A DNA stretch of 39,278 nucleotides from Mastigamoeba balamuthi (GCA_902651635.1 CACRSC010001472.1:1-39278); one strand, 5' to 3'. Shown: positions 1 to 9,496, counted from the first letter of the stretch. The notes: generated by a model from the letters alone, not told the origin. A program made the numbers and translations.

Positions 1-519
1 GAGCGCACGCCCTCGTGAGCCCCGCGCAGGCGTCGATCGCAGTCTCCGACGAGGCAATCGCGCCAATCTGAGCGTCGCTGAGGGCAGTGCAGGTCTCGCC
101 CAGACCAGCGACGCTTTCCTTGTCCAGGCCACCGAACGAGCTCGCAGGGATGAGTCCCAGCGCCGCGGCTGTCATATTTCCGAGGAAGGCTGCCGACACA
201 GACGACATGCACCTCGCTCCAATTCCAGCAGCGGCCGACGCAGGGAGCGCAGAAGCGCATGCTGAGCTGAGACCCTTGCACGCTCCGGCACCCCCGCTCG
301 TGGACTCGAGCTGCGCGATGCGGGTGTCGTCGAAGCCAGCGCAGGAGGGGCCCAGCAGAGCCCCCAAATCAGCGGCTCCGACAAGCGCGAAACAGCTGGG
401 GTCCACCGACGAGAGCTGCGCGGCGGAGACTGCGGCCCTGTCGGTGGGGCACGCCACCCCAGACACGCGAGGTTGACGAGTACCTCGACAGCAAGCCCGG
501 CGGGATAACAGACGCGCAT
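1..519 (-). pseudogene. Cys-rich repeat surface-protein family, gene A copy (partial, frameshifted)
   Basis: The minus strand reads as the start of a secreted Cys-rich repeat protein and runs off the left edge. An ATG at 519-517 opens a hydrophobic signal-like stretch (MRVCYPAGLAVEVLVNLA). Compared with the copy at 38.35 kb, two extra bases near 470 (cgcgTGtctgg versus cgcgtctgg) shift the frame just after it. Past the shift the family reading frame stays open to the window edge, with typical phrases such as CAGFDDTRIAQLES, ACKGLSSACASALP, VAGLGETC and ACAGLTRACA. The frame loss suggests a pseudogene, although an unrecognised short intron or a sequencing error would give the same picture. It is divergent from gene B (1119) and shares its upstream region. 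Function is unknown; a cell-surface role is inferred from the signal-like N-terminus. Confidence 0.6.
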
Positions 520-1118
520 TGCCCTGTGTAGGCGAGAACGGTGTCTTCTGGGTTTCTTTCCTCAGTCGAACGAGAAACAGCACCTCCAAAAAACGCACGT
601 CCTTAAAAGGCAAAACTGACGCCCAAGTGCGGGGATGCGGGCTAACTCTTTTTATTTTTCAGTTTTACCCTGCCGTGCCCACGAGGCCCGACAACCACAA
701 GGGAGACATCCCCGTGCTGTCAGAGATGCGAGCTCAGCACAGACGTTGAGCACACCAATCAACACAGGATGTCATTCTGATGACCCAGGAAGTCTCCTTC
801 GCTCTGGCGAAAGAGACGTTCCTCATTCGGTCTCTCGTCACTGTTGCGCCTCGGGGTATCCGAGACTGCCATGGGACGCACGAAGCAGAGCATCCTGGGC
901 AGAGCAGGCCTGCGAAGACAGAGTCGGGCTCCCGATCGGAATGGAAACTGACCCCGCAACGCCGCAACTCCGCACCTCCCCAATCGCACTCGACACGTCA
1001 ACAAGCCATGTTCTAGATGAGCACCGCCGCTTTTTTTCCTTTTGCTTTGTTAATTCAGACATTACCAGGCAGCAAGCAACACACGCAAAACCCACCCCTC
1101 AAACTCGCAAGCAACAAC
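520..1118. other. Shared upstream region of divergent genes A and B
   Basis: No convincing gene lies in these 599 bases; the small open frames are not conserved with the homologous copy. The whole stretch is repeated in inverted orientation at about 37.75-38.35 kb with small indels, so it belongs to the duplicated A/B unit. It holds the conserved 58-bp block at 944-1001 and pyrimidine-rich runs near 640-660 and 1030-1050. It is the likely promoter region for both genes. Confidence 0.5.
944..1001 (+). promoter_or_regulatory. Conserved 58-bp upstream block of gene B
   Basis: This block starts GAAACTGACCCCGCAACG and ends CGACACGTCAA. It ends 118 bp before the gene B ATG. An identical block lies 114 bp upstream of the right B copy (37862-37919), and one with about 4 mismatches in 58 lies 117 bp upstream of the fourth copy (9613-9670). 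In the fourth copy the DNA between block and ATG is unrelated, so conservation of both block and spacing points to a regulatory or core-promoter element. Confidence 0.5.
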
Positions 1119-2957
1119 ATGCTCACGCGTCAGGGCACAACACTCATTCTCCTGACGTGCCTCCGGCTCGCGTTGGGGGCGTCGTGCCCCGGCGACTGGT
1201 CTGCCGTCTCAACCGCCCAGCTGTCGTCGCTGGACCCCGTCTGCTTCGCCCAGGCAACCTCCGCCGACCTGGCTGCTCTCCCCGGACCCTCGTGCGCCGG
1301 CTTCGATGCCACCCGCGTCTCGCAGCTCGAGACGACTGTCGATGGCAATGAGGCGTGCGGCGGCCTGAGCCCTGCCTGCGCCTCTGCGTTCCCCGAGGCA
1401 GCGGCTGCAGGACTGGGCAAGGCGTGCGTGGCGTCGCTCTCGTGCGAGTTCGTGGCGAACCTGACGGGCGCTGCGCTGGGCCGCGTCCCTCCGAGCTCGA
1501 TCGCGGGCTTGGACATGACCAACATCGCCGGCCTGGGTCCCACGTGCGCGTTCCTCAACGGCGCGCAGGTCGCGGAGCTGGGCAAGTCGGAGCTCAGTTA
1601 TGCTTGTGCCGGGCTCACAGCCTCGTGTGCGTCGTCGCTCTCGCCTGCCGGGGCCGGGGGACTGGAGAGCGAGTGCCTGGGGTACCTCTCCATCGGCGCT
1701 GTGTCGGCGCTCGGTCCCGAACAGGTCACCGCCATTCCCGCGTCGTCGTGGTCGGGCTGGACGCGCGAGAACATCGCCGGGCTGGGGGAGTCGTGTGCGG
1801 GGGTCATGTATGATCAGTTCGCAGCGATCGGCATGTCCATGCTGACCAACGACGCCTGCGCTGGGCTCACGCCCGAGTGCGCACAGCACCTGCCCACCAG
1901 CTCGCTTGCAACCGTATCGTCGAAGTGCGTGAGGCGCCTCAGCAAGGACTTCGTCGCTGCGCTCTCCGAGAGCCACGTCGTCGCGATGCCGGCACCCGCC
2001 TTCGCTGGAATCACCAGGGACAACGTCGGCGGGCTCAGGGAGTCGTGCGCGGGCCTCGACAACAACCAGACGCAATTCCTTGGCAGTCACGAGACTGTGT
2101 GCCATCTCCTTGATCTCTCGTGCCTGCGCTCGGCCAGCGTCTCGGCATTCAGCGGCTTCGTCGACGCCTGCACCCGCGAATGGAGCGTGGAGCAGGCCCT
2201 TGCCCCGACCCTCGACAAGGTCCTGGCCATGGGCGGCCGCGGCCACGGCGGCTTCAGCGCTGCCGTGTGGGCCGCCCTCGTCAGGGCGCACGGCTCCGCA
2301 CTCGTCGAGGGGCTGCAGGCCACGAGCATGACACGCTCCATCAGCCTGAGGACCACGCAGGCGTTCGGGAGGCTCGTCAGCAACGGGACTCTGGCGACGA
2401 TGCACGAGCTGTGCCCCCAGCTGGCCCGCAACGCGACGCCGCACTGGCTGCAGATGTCCCTCAGCCCCGCCAACGCCTCGCTGTGCATCAGCGACGACAT
2501 GTTCGGGCGGATGGTCATCGCGTACCCTGGCCTCCGCCCCGAGCATCTCCAGCTCATCCCGAGCTCGGCCTTTCGCTCCGTCTATCGCCTCCAGTTCCTG
2601 ACCGACGACGCCATCGGGGCGCTGAGCGTCCTGCAGGTGTTCAAGGTCCCTCCCGAGACACTCGGCGCGCTGGGCGACCGGGTTCTGCTGCTGAACGAAT
2701 CGGCGGTGTTCGGCATCAGGCCTCGGCATATGGAGAGGCTGCGGGTGACCGGCAGGTGGTCGTGCCCCCAGATCCGCGGGATGCAGATCGAGGTGCAGAA
2801 GATGGCCGTGTGCATGCAGCCGGAGATGTTGTACGACATCCACTGCAAGGTGAGCAAGTGCTTCAGGCCAGGCGTGCAGTCGGGGGCGAGCCGCACGGAG
2901 GCCATCTGGTGCTCGTTGGGCGCGGTGATCCTTGCGTTGGCTCTGCGCCTGTTCTAG
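1119..2957 (+). CDS. Cys-rich repeat GPI-type surface protein (gene B), intact
   Basis: Single-exon, 612 aa. I chose the ATG at 1119 because it begins a clean signal peptide (LILLTCLRLALGASC); the frame is open further upstream but that part is non-coding-like. Residues about 40-310 hold three full repeats of 83-84 residues plus the start of a fourth. Each has an invariant pattern of Cys pairs around ACAGLTxxCA and ends in a phrase like ENIAGLGESC. The C-terminal half (about 330-585) is a separate domain with several NxT/NxS sites, including YPGLRPEHLQLIPSSAF. The last 20 or so residues are hydrophobic with no cytoplasmic tail (GAVILALALRLF), as in a GPI-anchor signal. I recognise no named family. 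A role as a variable or adhesive surface protein is inference. Near-identical to the gene at 7430-9268. Confidence 0.8.
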   Translation: MLTRQGTTLILLTCLRLALGASCPGDWSAVSTAQLSSLDPVCFAQATSADLAALPGPSCAGFDATRVSQLETTVDGNEACGGLSPACASAFPEAAAAGLGKACVASLSCEFVANLTGAALGRVPPSSIAGLDMTNIAGLGPTCAFLNGAQVAELGKSELSYACAGLTASCASSLSPAGAGGLESECLGYLSIGAVSALGPEQVTAIPASSWSGWTRENIAGLGESCAGVMYDQFAAIGMSMLTNDACAGLTPECAQHLPTSSLATVSSKCVRRLSKDFVAALSESHVVAMPAPAFAGITRDNVGGLRESCAGLDNNQTQFLGSHETVCHLLDLSCLRSASVSAFSGFVDACTREWSVEQALAPTLDKVLAMGGRGHGGFSAAVWAALVRAHGSALVEGLQATSMTRSISLRTTQAFGRLVSNGTLATMHELCPQLARNATPHWLQMSLSPANASLCISDDMFGRMVIAYPGLRPEHLQLIPSSAFRSVYRLQFLTDDAIGALSVLQVFKVPPETLGALGDRVLLLNESAVFGIRPRHMERLRVTGRWSCPQIRGMQIEVQKMAVCMQPEMLYDIHCKVSKCFRPGVQSGASRTEAIWCSLGAVILALALRLF

Positions 2958-3213
2958 CATGGCAGCTAGCGTGGCTGGGGAGACTGCTCTGCTCCATTCG
3001 CTCTCTTTCATTCGGCATCAACCATTCCCTCATTCCTTATGACAGACCGACGGGACCACTCACTTGTGTTCAGTGCCCCAATGGCCCGACACGCATCTGG
3101 CTCGTGACGCGAATGCTGACATCACCGGTGGTGGCTGCCGTTGGTTCCCCGAACAAAAACATAAAATAACAGCACCCGCCTCTGTTCATCCCATTCGGCA
3201 TTGCTCTTCTTCT

Positions 3214-6200
3214 ATGTGCCACCCCCTTGCGTTGCTTGCGTTCTTCTCTGCGAGCGCTCTCGCCTTGCGAGCCGACTTCTCTGGTGCGCTGTGGCCCAGC
3301 GGAAGCACGCTGGACAACGCCACCACCAGCGGTTTCGCCTTCTCTCTGAGAAGCACCTCCACGCCCTCTCCTCTCCTCTACGACGCCGCCACCGCCGCTG
3401 CCGTCGGTGACGTCGACGGCGACCGCGTGGCCGACGTGGTCATGGCGGGTCACGGAGCCATCCACGTCGCTCTGGCGTCGCTGCCGCAGTTCACGTCGTG
3501 GCACAGAATCGACGCCCCGGAATGCACAGACGCGCGCCACGTCAGCGTTGCTTCTGCTGGCGACGTCGACGGCGACAGCCTGGCGGACGTTGTCGTCGTG
3601 TGCGGTGCTGCGTCGTCCTATGTGCTGCTGGGGCGGCCCAGCGGTGTGGCGTGGCCTCGGGACACGTCACCGTCGTCGATTGGCAACGCCACGCGGTCGT
3701 TCGCGCTGGCCGGCGTGGGCGCGCGGGCGGCAGGCGTTGGCGACGTGAACGGCGACAGGTGCGGGGACCTCGCTCTGCAGAGGGCCGACGGCCTCGTCGC
3801 TGTGCTGTTCGGTCGGCGTGGCGGCGCGTGGCCCGACGTCGTCGACATCGCCCAATCGCCCTCACCGTTCGGGGGGTTCGTCGTGCGTTACGTGGCGACC
3901 GCTCTGTGCGGGGCTGGCGACGTCAACGGCGACGGAGTCGACGACCTCGTGTTGGGCAACGCGCTGCTCTCTCCGGGCGGGAGGCACCGCGCAGGGTCGG
4001 CGCTCCTCATATTCGGGCGTGCGGAGTTCCCGCAGACCCTCGACCCCAGATCGGACAACGCCACTGTGGCGATTGAGGGGTCGCAGGAGGGAGACATGGC
4101 GGGTATGGCAGTCTCGGGCGCGGGAGACGTCGACGCCGATGGTGCCCTCGACTTTGTCGTCGGCTTGCCGCCGCTGCGGGGCAGAAACTACGCCAGATAC
4201 CTCATCGTGTTCGGCCACGCCGACAGGGCAACCGCATGGCCTCGCTACATCGCTGTTCCTGGGTCCTCCTCTCTGCCACCTTCAGGGGTACGTGCGTGCC
4301 TCGTTCAAGCAATGCCCCTGCGATACACGCACGAGCTCGATACTCGCGGCCCAGTCGTCTCGTCCTCTCCTGCTGGTGATGTCAACGGCGACCGTGTCAC
4401 CGACGTCCTGTTGTGCCACACAGTGCGGGGTGCGTCCTCCAGGTGCTCTGTTCTGCTAGGAAATGCCGGCCCGTGGCCATCGAGTGTCGTCGCAGGCAAC
4501 GACGTCGCCGGTGTCGGCAGGTCGTTGGTTCTCCGCTGCCCCGCGTCGCCGTCGCTGATGCTGGGCAAGTCACTGGGCTCTCTTGGAGACCTAGATGGTG
4601 ACGGCTATGACGAGGTCTTGATGGGCGGGCCAGAAGCGGGAGACACGAGCCTCGGGCGCACGTACGTTCTGCGGGGCCAAAAGTGGAACGCCAGCAAGCT
4701 GCCGACCTACATCGACCTCGACCTGCTCGAGTACCGAAGGACGGGCTACGTCCTCGCGAGCCGCAGCACGGCAGCCTGCGTCGGAAATTCTGTGCACGGA
4801 GTGGGCGACATCAACACCGACAGTCTCGCAGACTTTGCTGTGAGTGCCCCCGGGGCGAGCCGCGTATACGTTGTGCTCGGCCGTGCAGGGGCCGTAAACA
4901 CACCTGCCTCGCTGGAGAGCGACTCCGTGATCCTGGAGAGCGCCGAAGATGCAGGGGACATGTTCGGGTTGTCGGTGTCCGCTGGAGACATGAACGGAGA
5001 CGGCCTGGCAGACATCACCGTCGGAGCTCCTGGGGCAGACAACGGCGCGGGCAGGGTGCACGTTGTGTTTGGCCGCCGCGGATTCTGGGCGCCTGGTACC
5101 GTCGTACACATCCGGGAGCTTGGAGTCACCGAGGGTGTTACGATCAAAGGGGACAGGGCGTGGCCGGGGTTCGGCTATCGGGTGAGCAGTGCTGGGGACA
5201 TCAACCACGACGGCGTTGGCGACATCATCGTGGGTGCTGCACGGACAGCCGGCACGCGGGAGGTCGTTGTCGGAGGGCGGGTGTACGCCGTGCTGGGGCG
5301 GAGGCAGCTCGGAGACATTGAAGTGTCGAGCCTCGATGGCCGCAGTGGATTGGCGATGGACAACGCCCTGGGGTGGTCAGTGTGGTCGGCGTTTGCGCTG
5401 TCGGGTGTTGGCGACGTCAACGGCGATGGAGCCTCGGATTTCGCTGTCGGTGCGAGCTCCGCCGGCGAGAGGCACGTCTATGTGCTGTTCGGGCAGGAGA
5501 AATGGGGTCCGTCTGTGGACGTGCGGTCTCTGGACGGGTCCACTGGCTTTGCCCTCTGGTGCAACGACTCGAGCCTCGGGCGCTACCCCGATCTCACTCT
5601 GGGGGCGGCAGGGGACATCAACGGCGACGGTTTCGCAGACGTCGCCGTGGGGACATCGAGGGGATCGTATGTGCTGTTCGGCCACAGCGGCAGGTGGCCC
5701 CGGGTCCTCAGTGACTCTGATCTGGGGGCTGACGACGGTGTCAGGATGCCGCTCGGCCGCTCGTATTCAGTCTCCTCTGCCGACTTCAATGGCGACGGCA
5801 TCGCGGATGTTGCGCTCCTCGCCTCAGACGCACCTCGCGACATCACTCTGGTGTTCGGGCATAAGGGCCCGTGGCCACGCGAGATCACTCTGTTCGACTT
5901 GAGTAGGGGCGCAGGCGCGTTTGCTGTGTTCCTGGGCCCGAGCGAGAGCATTGACAAAAGTGGATCACTGTCGCGTGCAGGCGATGTCAATGGAGATATG
6001 GTCGACGACCTTGTGATCGGCATACCAGGCGCGAGCAACAGTGCTGGCTGTGCATGGGTGTTATTCGGCTCTCTGGAGCCCCGCGTGCGCAGACCCCTAC
6101 AGGAGCTTCCTGGCTTCCGCAATGCCACCACCACTGGAGAGGCCTACCACTTCGCTGTTCTCGCCAAGGAAGCTTTTGTTCAGGACGATGGTGTGGAGCT

Positions 6201-6891
6201 GGCCCTCAGCGCAAAGGTGGATTCAGACTCGAAATTTGACTGGCTCGTGTTCAATCCTCAGAACAGCACCTTCTCGGGAATCCCCACACTGCAGGCGTGG
6301 ACCCAGTGGGCATCAGCACGAATCACGGTGTATGCCGCAAACAACAGGGGAGTGAGGGCACACCAGTCGTTCCTCCTCAGTGTCACAAGTTCCGTCAGCA
6401 TCGACCTCGGCGCAAACTACCCCTTGGTGTGGTTCGGGGGCGAGAAGGGCAGTGCCACTCGGCTCGCCCCAATCTGCTTGTCAACGACTGCCGGCGCCGT
6501 CTCGGTGACCGTCGTTTCTTCTGCAAAAAGTGTATACTCGACAGAGGAGAGCTCGGAGGCAACACCGCTCACGATCGAAGGCACGTGGTTCGCAGAGGGG
6601 ACTGTTGCTGGGGTGAACAAGTTGCTCAACAGATTAGTGTTTGAACACTACTATGTCTCGGACACGATCGACTTCGCAGTTCTGGCAGCTGATAGTCTCA
6701 AGGGAACCTACGAGGCCACCTTCAGGGCAAAGCGCAATGCCAAGGATGAAGAGGATCACGACTCCCGCGATCACATTGTTCTGAAAGGCGTGTTAATCGG
6801 AATGGGTTGCTGCGGAATCTGTGTGATTGTGGCGATTTCCGTGGCCTACGTGTTCTTCAGGCGGCACTCGCACCGCACGTTGAGGTGTTGA
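3214..6891 (+). CDS. FG-GAP (integrin-alpha-like) two-propeller membrane receptor
   Basis: Single-exon, 1225 aa. The ATG at 3214 starts a signal peptide (MCHPLALLAFFSASALA); the frame extends to 3064 only with non-ATG starts. Residues about 65-935 contain 14 calcium-loop motifs of the FG-GAP type (GDVDGDRVADVV, GDMNGDGLADITVG, GDINGDGFADVAVG and so on), alternating with VLFG/VVFG strands. Fourteen blades would make two seven-bladed beta-propellers. Residues about 960-1065 resemble a cadherin-like dystroglycan/Ig-type domain (WLVFNPQNSTFSGIP). One transmembrane helix at about 1191-1216 (GVLIGMGCCGICVIVAISVAYVFF) is followed by a short basic tail. Known relatives are integrin-alpha ectodomains and bacterial or protist FG-GAP adhesins. 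A role in adhesion or ligand binding is inferred. There is no integrin-type GFFKR tail. Confidence 0.85.
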   Translation: MCHPLALLAFFSASALALRADFSGALWPSGSTLDNATTSGFAFSLRSTSTPSPLLYDAATAAAVGDVDGDRVADVVMAGHGAIHVALASLPQFTSWHRIDAPECTDARHVSVASAGDVDGDSLADVVVVCGAASSYVLLGRPSGVAWPRDTSPSSIGNATRSFALAGVGARAAGVGDVNGDRCGDLALQRADGLVAVLFGRRGGAWPDVVDIAQSPSPFGGFVVRYVATALCGAGDVNGDGVDDLVLGNALLSPGGRHRAGSALLIFGRAEFPQTLDPRSDNATVAIEGSQEGDMAGMAVSGAGDVDADGALDFVVGLPPLRGRNYARYLIVFGHADRATAWPRYIAVPGSSSLPPSGVRACLVQAMPLRYTHELDTRGPVVSSSPAGDVNGDRVTDVLLCHTVRGASSRCSVLLGNAGPWPSSVVAGNDVAGVGRSLVLRCPASPSLMLGKSLGSLGDLDGDGYDEVLMGGPEAGDTSLGRTYVLRGQKWNASKLPTYIDLDLLEYRRTGYVLASRSTAACVGNSVHGVGDINTDSLADFAVSAPGASRVYVVLGRAGAVNTPASLESDSVILESAEDAGDMFGLSVSAGDMNGDGLADITVGAPGADNGAGRVHVVFGRRGFWAPGTVVHIRELGVTEGVTIKGDRAWPGFGYRVSSAGDINHDGVGDIIVGAARTAGTREVVVGGRVYAVLGRRQLGDIEVSSLDGRSGLAMDNALGWSVWSAFALSGVGDVNGDGASDFAVGASSAGERHVYVLFGQEKWGPSVDVRSLDGSTGFALWCNDSSLGRYPDLTLGAAGDINGDGFADVAVGTSRGSYVLFGHSGRWPRVLSDSDLGADDGVRMPLGRSYSVSSADFNGDGIADVALLASDAPRDITLVFGHKGPWPREITLFDLSRGAGAFAVFLGPSESIDKSGSLSRAGDVNGDMVDDLVIGIPGASNSAGCAWVLFGSLEPRVRRPLQELPGFRNATTTGEAYHFAVLAKEAFVQDDGVELALSAKVDSDSKFDWLVFNPQNSTFSGIPTLQAWTQWASARITVYAANNRGVRAHQSFLLSVTSSVSIDLGANYPLVWFGGEKGSATRLAPICLSTTAGAVSVTVVSSAKSVYSTEESSEATPLTIEGTWFAEGTVAGVNKLLNRLVFEHYYVSDTIDFAVLAADSLKGTYEATFRAKRNAKDEEDHDSRDHIVLKGVLIGMGCCGICVIVAISVAYVFFRRHSHRTLRC

Positions 6892-7429
6892 CCGCACTCA
6901 TGTTAGACCGCTTGAGAGCAAGAATGGGCAAATGAGCAGTGCACAACCTGTGGCTAGCTTGCCCAAAGACTATCAAGCAATTCATTGCACTCTGTCCTCA
7001 CCCAGCTCTGTCCTCACTGACACAAATTTCGTACTGGTGGTCTTCATGCAGGAGTTTGGCGCCAGTGAGCAGGAGAATGATGGATTCGGGTGCGAAAGTG
7101 TGAGGAATAATGAAGTGGAAATCAGATGGGGGGGGGGGCTACGGGTGGTAGTGCTGAGCTGTGTGACACCTTTTTTGGCATAAGAACTCAAGCCTTGCTG
7201 CAAGTGTCTGTCTTGCGAGACCTTTGAGGCACTGACGCGTGCACTGATGTGAAGTGGTGCCTCAATTGTTTTTCAAAAAGGGATCAACAGCACCAAACGA
7301 TAACATGCGTGGTTTGGGGTTGCTGAAACTTGCTGCAGGGGGATTGTTTGAGAGCAAGAGAGAGCAAGAGCGAAATCCTCAGCCACGCTCGTTGAAGAGA
7401 CAGTTGCCTCTTCGTCGCTAGCTGCTATG
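6892..7429. other. Intergenic region between convergent genes
   Basis: This 538-bp spacer lies between the 3' ends of the FG-GAP gene (+) and the Cys-rich surface gene (-). The small open frames here have no recognisable protein character. A run of ten G sits near 7128-7138. I see no RNA gene. Confidence 0.5.
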
Positions 7430-9268
7430 CTAAAAGAGACGCAGAGACACCGCAAGGAGCACCGCGTCCAACGAGAACCAGATGGCCCCCGTGCGGCTCG
7501 CCCCCGACTGCACGCCTGGCCTGAGGCACTTGCTCACCTTGCAGTTGGTGTCGTACGACATCTCCGGCTGCTTGCACACGGCCATCTGCTGCACCTCGAT
7601 CTGCATCCCGCGGATCTGGGGGCACGACCACCTGCCCGTCACCCGCAGCCTCTCCATATGCCGAGGCCTGATGCCGAACACCGCCGACTCGTTCAGCAGC
7701 AGCGCGCGGTCGCCCAGCGCACCGAGTGCCTCAGGAGGGACCTCGAACACTTGCACGTCGCTCAGCGCTCCGATGGCGTCGTCGGTCATGAACTTGAGGA
7801 AATAGACCGCGCGGAAGGCCGAGTGCGGGATGAGCTTGAGATGCTCGGGGCGGAGGCCAGGGTACGCGATGACCATCCGCCCGAACATGTCGTCGCTGAT
7901 GCACAGCGAGGCGTTGGCGGGGCTGAGGGACATCTGCAGCCAGTGCGGCGTCGCGTTGCGGGCCAGCTGGGGGCACAGCTCGTGCATCGTCGCCAGAGTC
8001 CCGTTGCTGACGAGCCTCCCGAACGCCTGCGTGGTCCTCAGGCTGATGGAGCGTGTCATGCTCGTGGCCTGCAGCCCCTCGACGAGTGCGGAGCCGTGCT
8101 CCCTGACGAGGGCGGCCCATACGGCAGCGCTGAAGCCGCCGTGGCCGCGGCCGCCCATGGCCAGGACCTTGTCGAGGGACGCAGTCAGGGCCTGCTCCAC
8201 GCTCCATTCGCGCGTGCAGGTCTCGACGAAGCCGCTGAATGCCGAGACGCTGGCCCAGCGCATGCACGAGAGATCTAGGAGATGGCACACAGTCTCGTGA
8301 CTCCCGAGGAATTGCGTCTGGTTGTTGTCGAGGCCCGCGCACGACTCCCTGAGCCCGCCGACGTTGTCCCTGGTGATTCCAGCGAAGGCGGGTGCCGGCA
8401 TCGCGACGACGTGGCTCTCGGAGAGCGCAGCGACGAAGTCCTTGCTGAGGCGCCTCACGCACTTCGACGATACGGTTGCAAGCGAGCTGGTGGGCAGGTG
8501 CTGTGCGCACTCGGGCGTGAGCCCAGCGCAGGCGTCGTTGGTCAGCATGGACATGCCGATCGCTGCGAACTGATCATACATGACCCCCGCACACGACTCC
8601 CCCAGCCCGGCGATGTTCTCGCGCGTCCAGCCCGACCACGACGACGCGGGAATGGCGGTGACCTGTTCGGGACCGAGCGCCGACACAGCGCCGATGGAGA
8701 GGTACCCCAGGCACTCGCTCTCCAGTCCCCCGGCCCCGGCAGGCGAGAGCGACGACGCACACGAGGCTGTGAGCCCGGCACAAGCATAACTGAGCTCCGA
8801 CTTGCCCAGCTCCGCGACCTGCGCGCCGTTGAGGAACGCGCACGTGGGACCCAGGCCGGCGATGTTGGTCATGTCCAAGCCCGCGATCGAGCTCGGAGGG
8901 ACGCGGCCCAGCGCAGCGCCCGTCAGGTTCGCCACGAACTCGCACGAGAGCGACGCCACGCACGCCTTGCCCAGTCCTGCAGCCGCTGCCTCGGGGAACG
9001 CAGAGGCGCAGGCAGGGCTCAGGCCGCCGCACGCCTCATTGCCATCGACAGTCGTCTCGAGCTGCGAGACGCGGGTGGCATCGAAGCCGGCGCACGAGGG
9101 TCCGGGGAGAGCAGCCAGGTCGGCGGAGGTTGCCTGGGCGAAGCAGACGGGGTCCAGCGACGACAGCTGGGCGGTTGAGACGGCAGACCAGTCGCCGGGG
9201 CACGACGCCCCCAACGCGAGCCGGAGGCACGTCAGGAGAATGAGTGTTGTGCCCTGACGCGTGAGCAT
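7430..9268 (-). CDS. Cys-rich repeat GPI-type surface protein (second intact B copy)
   Basis: Single-exon, 612 aa, the same length as the copy at 1119-2957. ATG at 9268-9266 precedes an identical signal peptide. The first 330 or so residues, covering signal peptide and all Cys-rich repeats, look identical to the first copy. The C-terminal half differs at scattered positions (for example CMRWASVSAF for CLRSASVSAF, EHLKLIPHSAF for EHLQLIPSSAF). The hydrophobic GPI-like tail is kept (DAVLLAVSLRLF). The open frame continues upstream through an N at 9315 into another family member, but that join is an assembly gap: the bases between 9269 and 9314 match the 5' untranslated region of gene B. It is convergent with the FG-GAP receptor gene. 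Function as for gene B. Confidence 0.8.
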   Translation of the reverse strand: MLTRQGTTLILLTCLRLALGASCPGDWSAVSTAQLSSLDPVCFAQATSADLAALPGPSCAGFDATRVSQLETTVDGNEACGGLSPACASAFPEAAAAGLGKACVASLSCEFVANLTGAALGRVPPSSIAGLDMTNIAGLGPTCAFLNGAQVAELGKSELSYACAGLTASCASSLSPAGAGGLESECLGYLSIGAVSALGPEQVTAIPASSWSGWTRENIAGLGESCAGVMYDQFAAIGMSMLTNDACAGLTPECAQHLPTSSLATVSSKCVRRLSKDFVAALSESHVVAMPAPAFAGITRDNVGGLRESCAGLDNNQTQFLGSHETVCHLLDLSCMRWASVSAFSGFVETCTREWSVEQALTASLDKVLAMGGRGHGGFSAAVWAALVREHGSALVEGLQATSMTRSISLRTTQAFGRLVSNGTLATMHELCPQLARNATPHWLQMSLSPANASLCISDDMFGRMVIAYPGLRPEHLKLIPHSAFRAVYFLKFMTDDAIGALSDVQVFEVPPEALGALGDRALLLNESAVFGIRPRHMERLRVTGRWSCPQIRGMQIEVQQMAVCKQPEMSYDTNCKVSKCLRPGVQSGASRTGAIWFSLDAVLLAVSLRLF

Positions 9269-9314
9269 GTTGTTGCTTGCGAGTTTGAGGGGTGGGTTTT
9301 GCGTGTGTTGCTTG

Positions 9315-9315
9315 N
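9315..9315. other. Assembly gap (single N) joining two family members
   Basis: One ambiguous base separates the 5' untranslated region of the 7430-9268 gene from the middle of a signal-peptide-plus-repeat exon of a different family member. Keeping the frame open gives a false 688-residue fusion. Confidence 0.85.
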
Positions 9316-9496
9316 ACGAGGGTCCGGGGAGCGCAGCCAGGTGGGCGGAGGTTGCCTGGGCGAAGCAGACTGGGTCCAGCGACGGCAGCTGGGCGGCCGA
9401 GACGACGGACCAGTCGCTGGGACACGACGCCCCCAACGCGAGCCGGAGGCACACCAGGATGAAGAGTGCTGTGCTGGTGCTGTGGCACACGTGCAT
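9316..9496 (-). CDS. Cys-rich repeat surface protein, N-terminal fragment cut by gap
   Basis: ATG at 9496-9494 begins a signal peptide (STALFILVCLRLALGASC) and the first 60 residues of a B-type family member, which stop at the N at 9315. The protein differs from the other copies (SVVSAAQLPSLDP against SAVSTAQLSSLDP), and its 5' flank (9497-9612) is unrelated to theirs apart from the conserved 58-bp block further up. It is therefore a fourth locus, not an allele of the neighbouring copy. The rest of the gene is missing from this assembly. Confidence 0.7.

Noticed and set aside
1209-3011. A 600-codon open frame antisense to gene B
   Set aside because: It is a composition shadow of the GC-rich sense gene. 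The equivalent antisense frame of the 7430-9268 copy is interrupted near 8278 while its sense frame is intact, and the translation is Arg/Ala/Pro-rich without domains.
6932-7183. Possible small gene in the 6.9-7.4 kb spacer
   Set aside because: No signal peptide, domain or similarity to other copies, and it includes a poly-G run.
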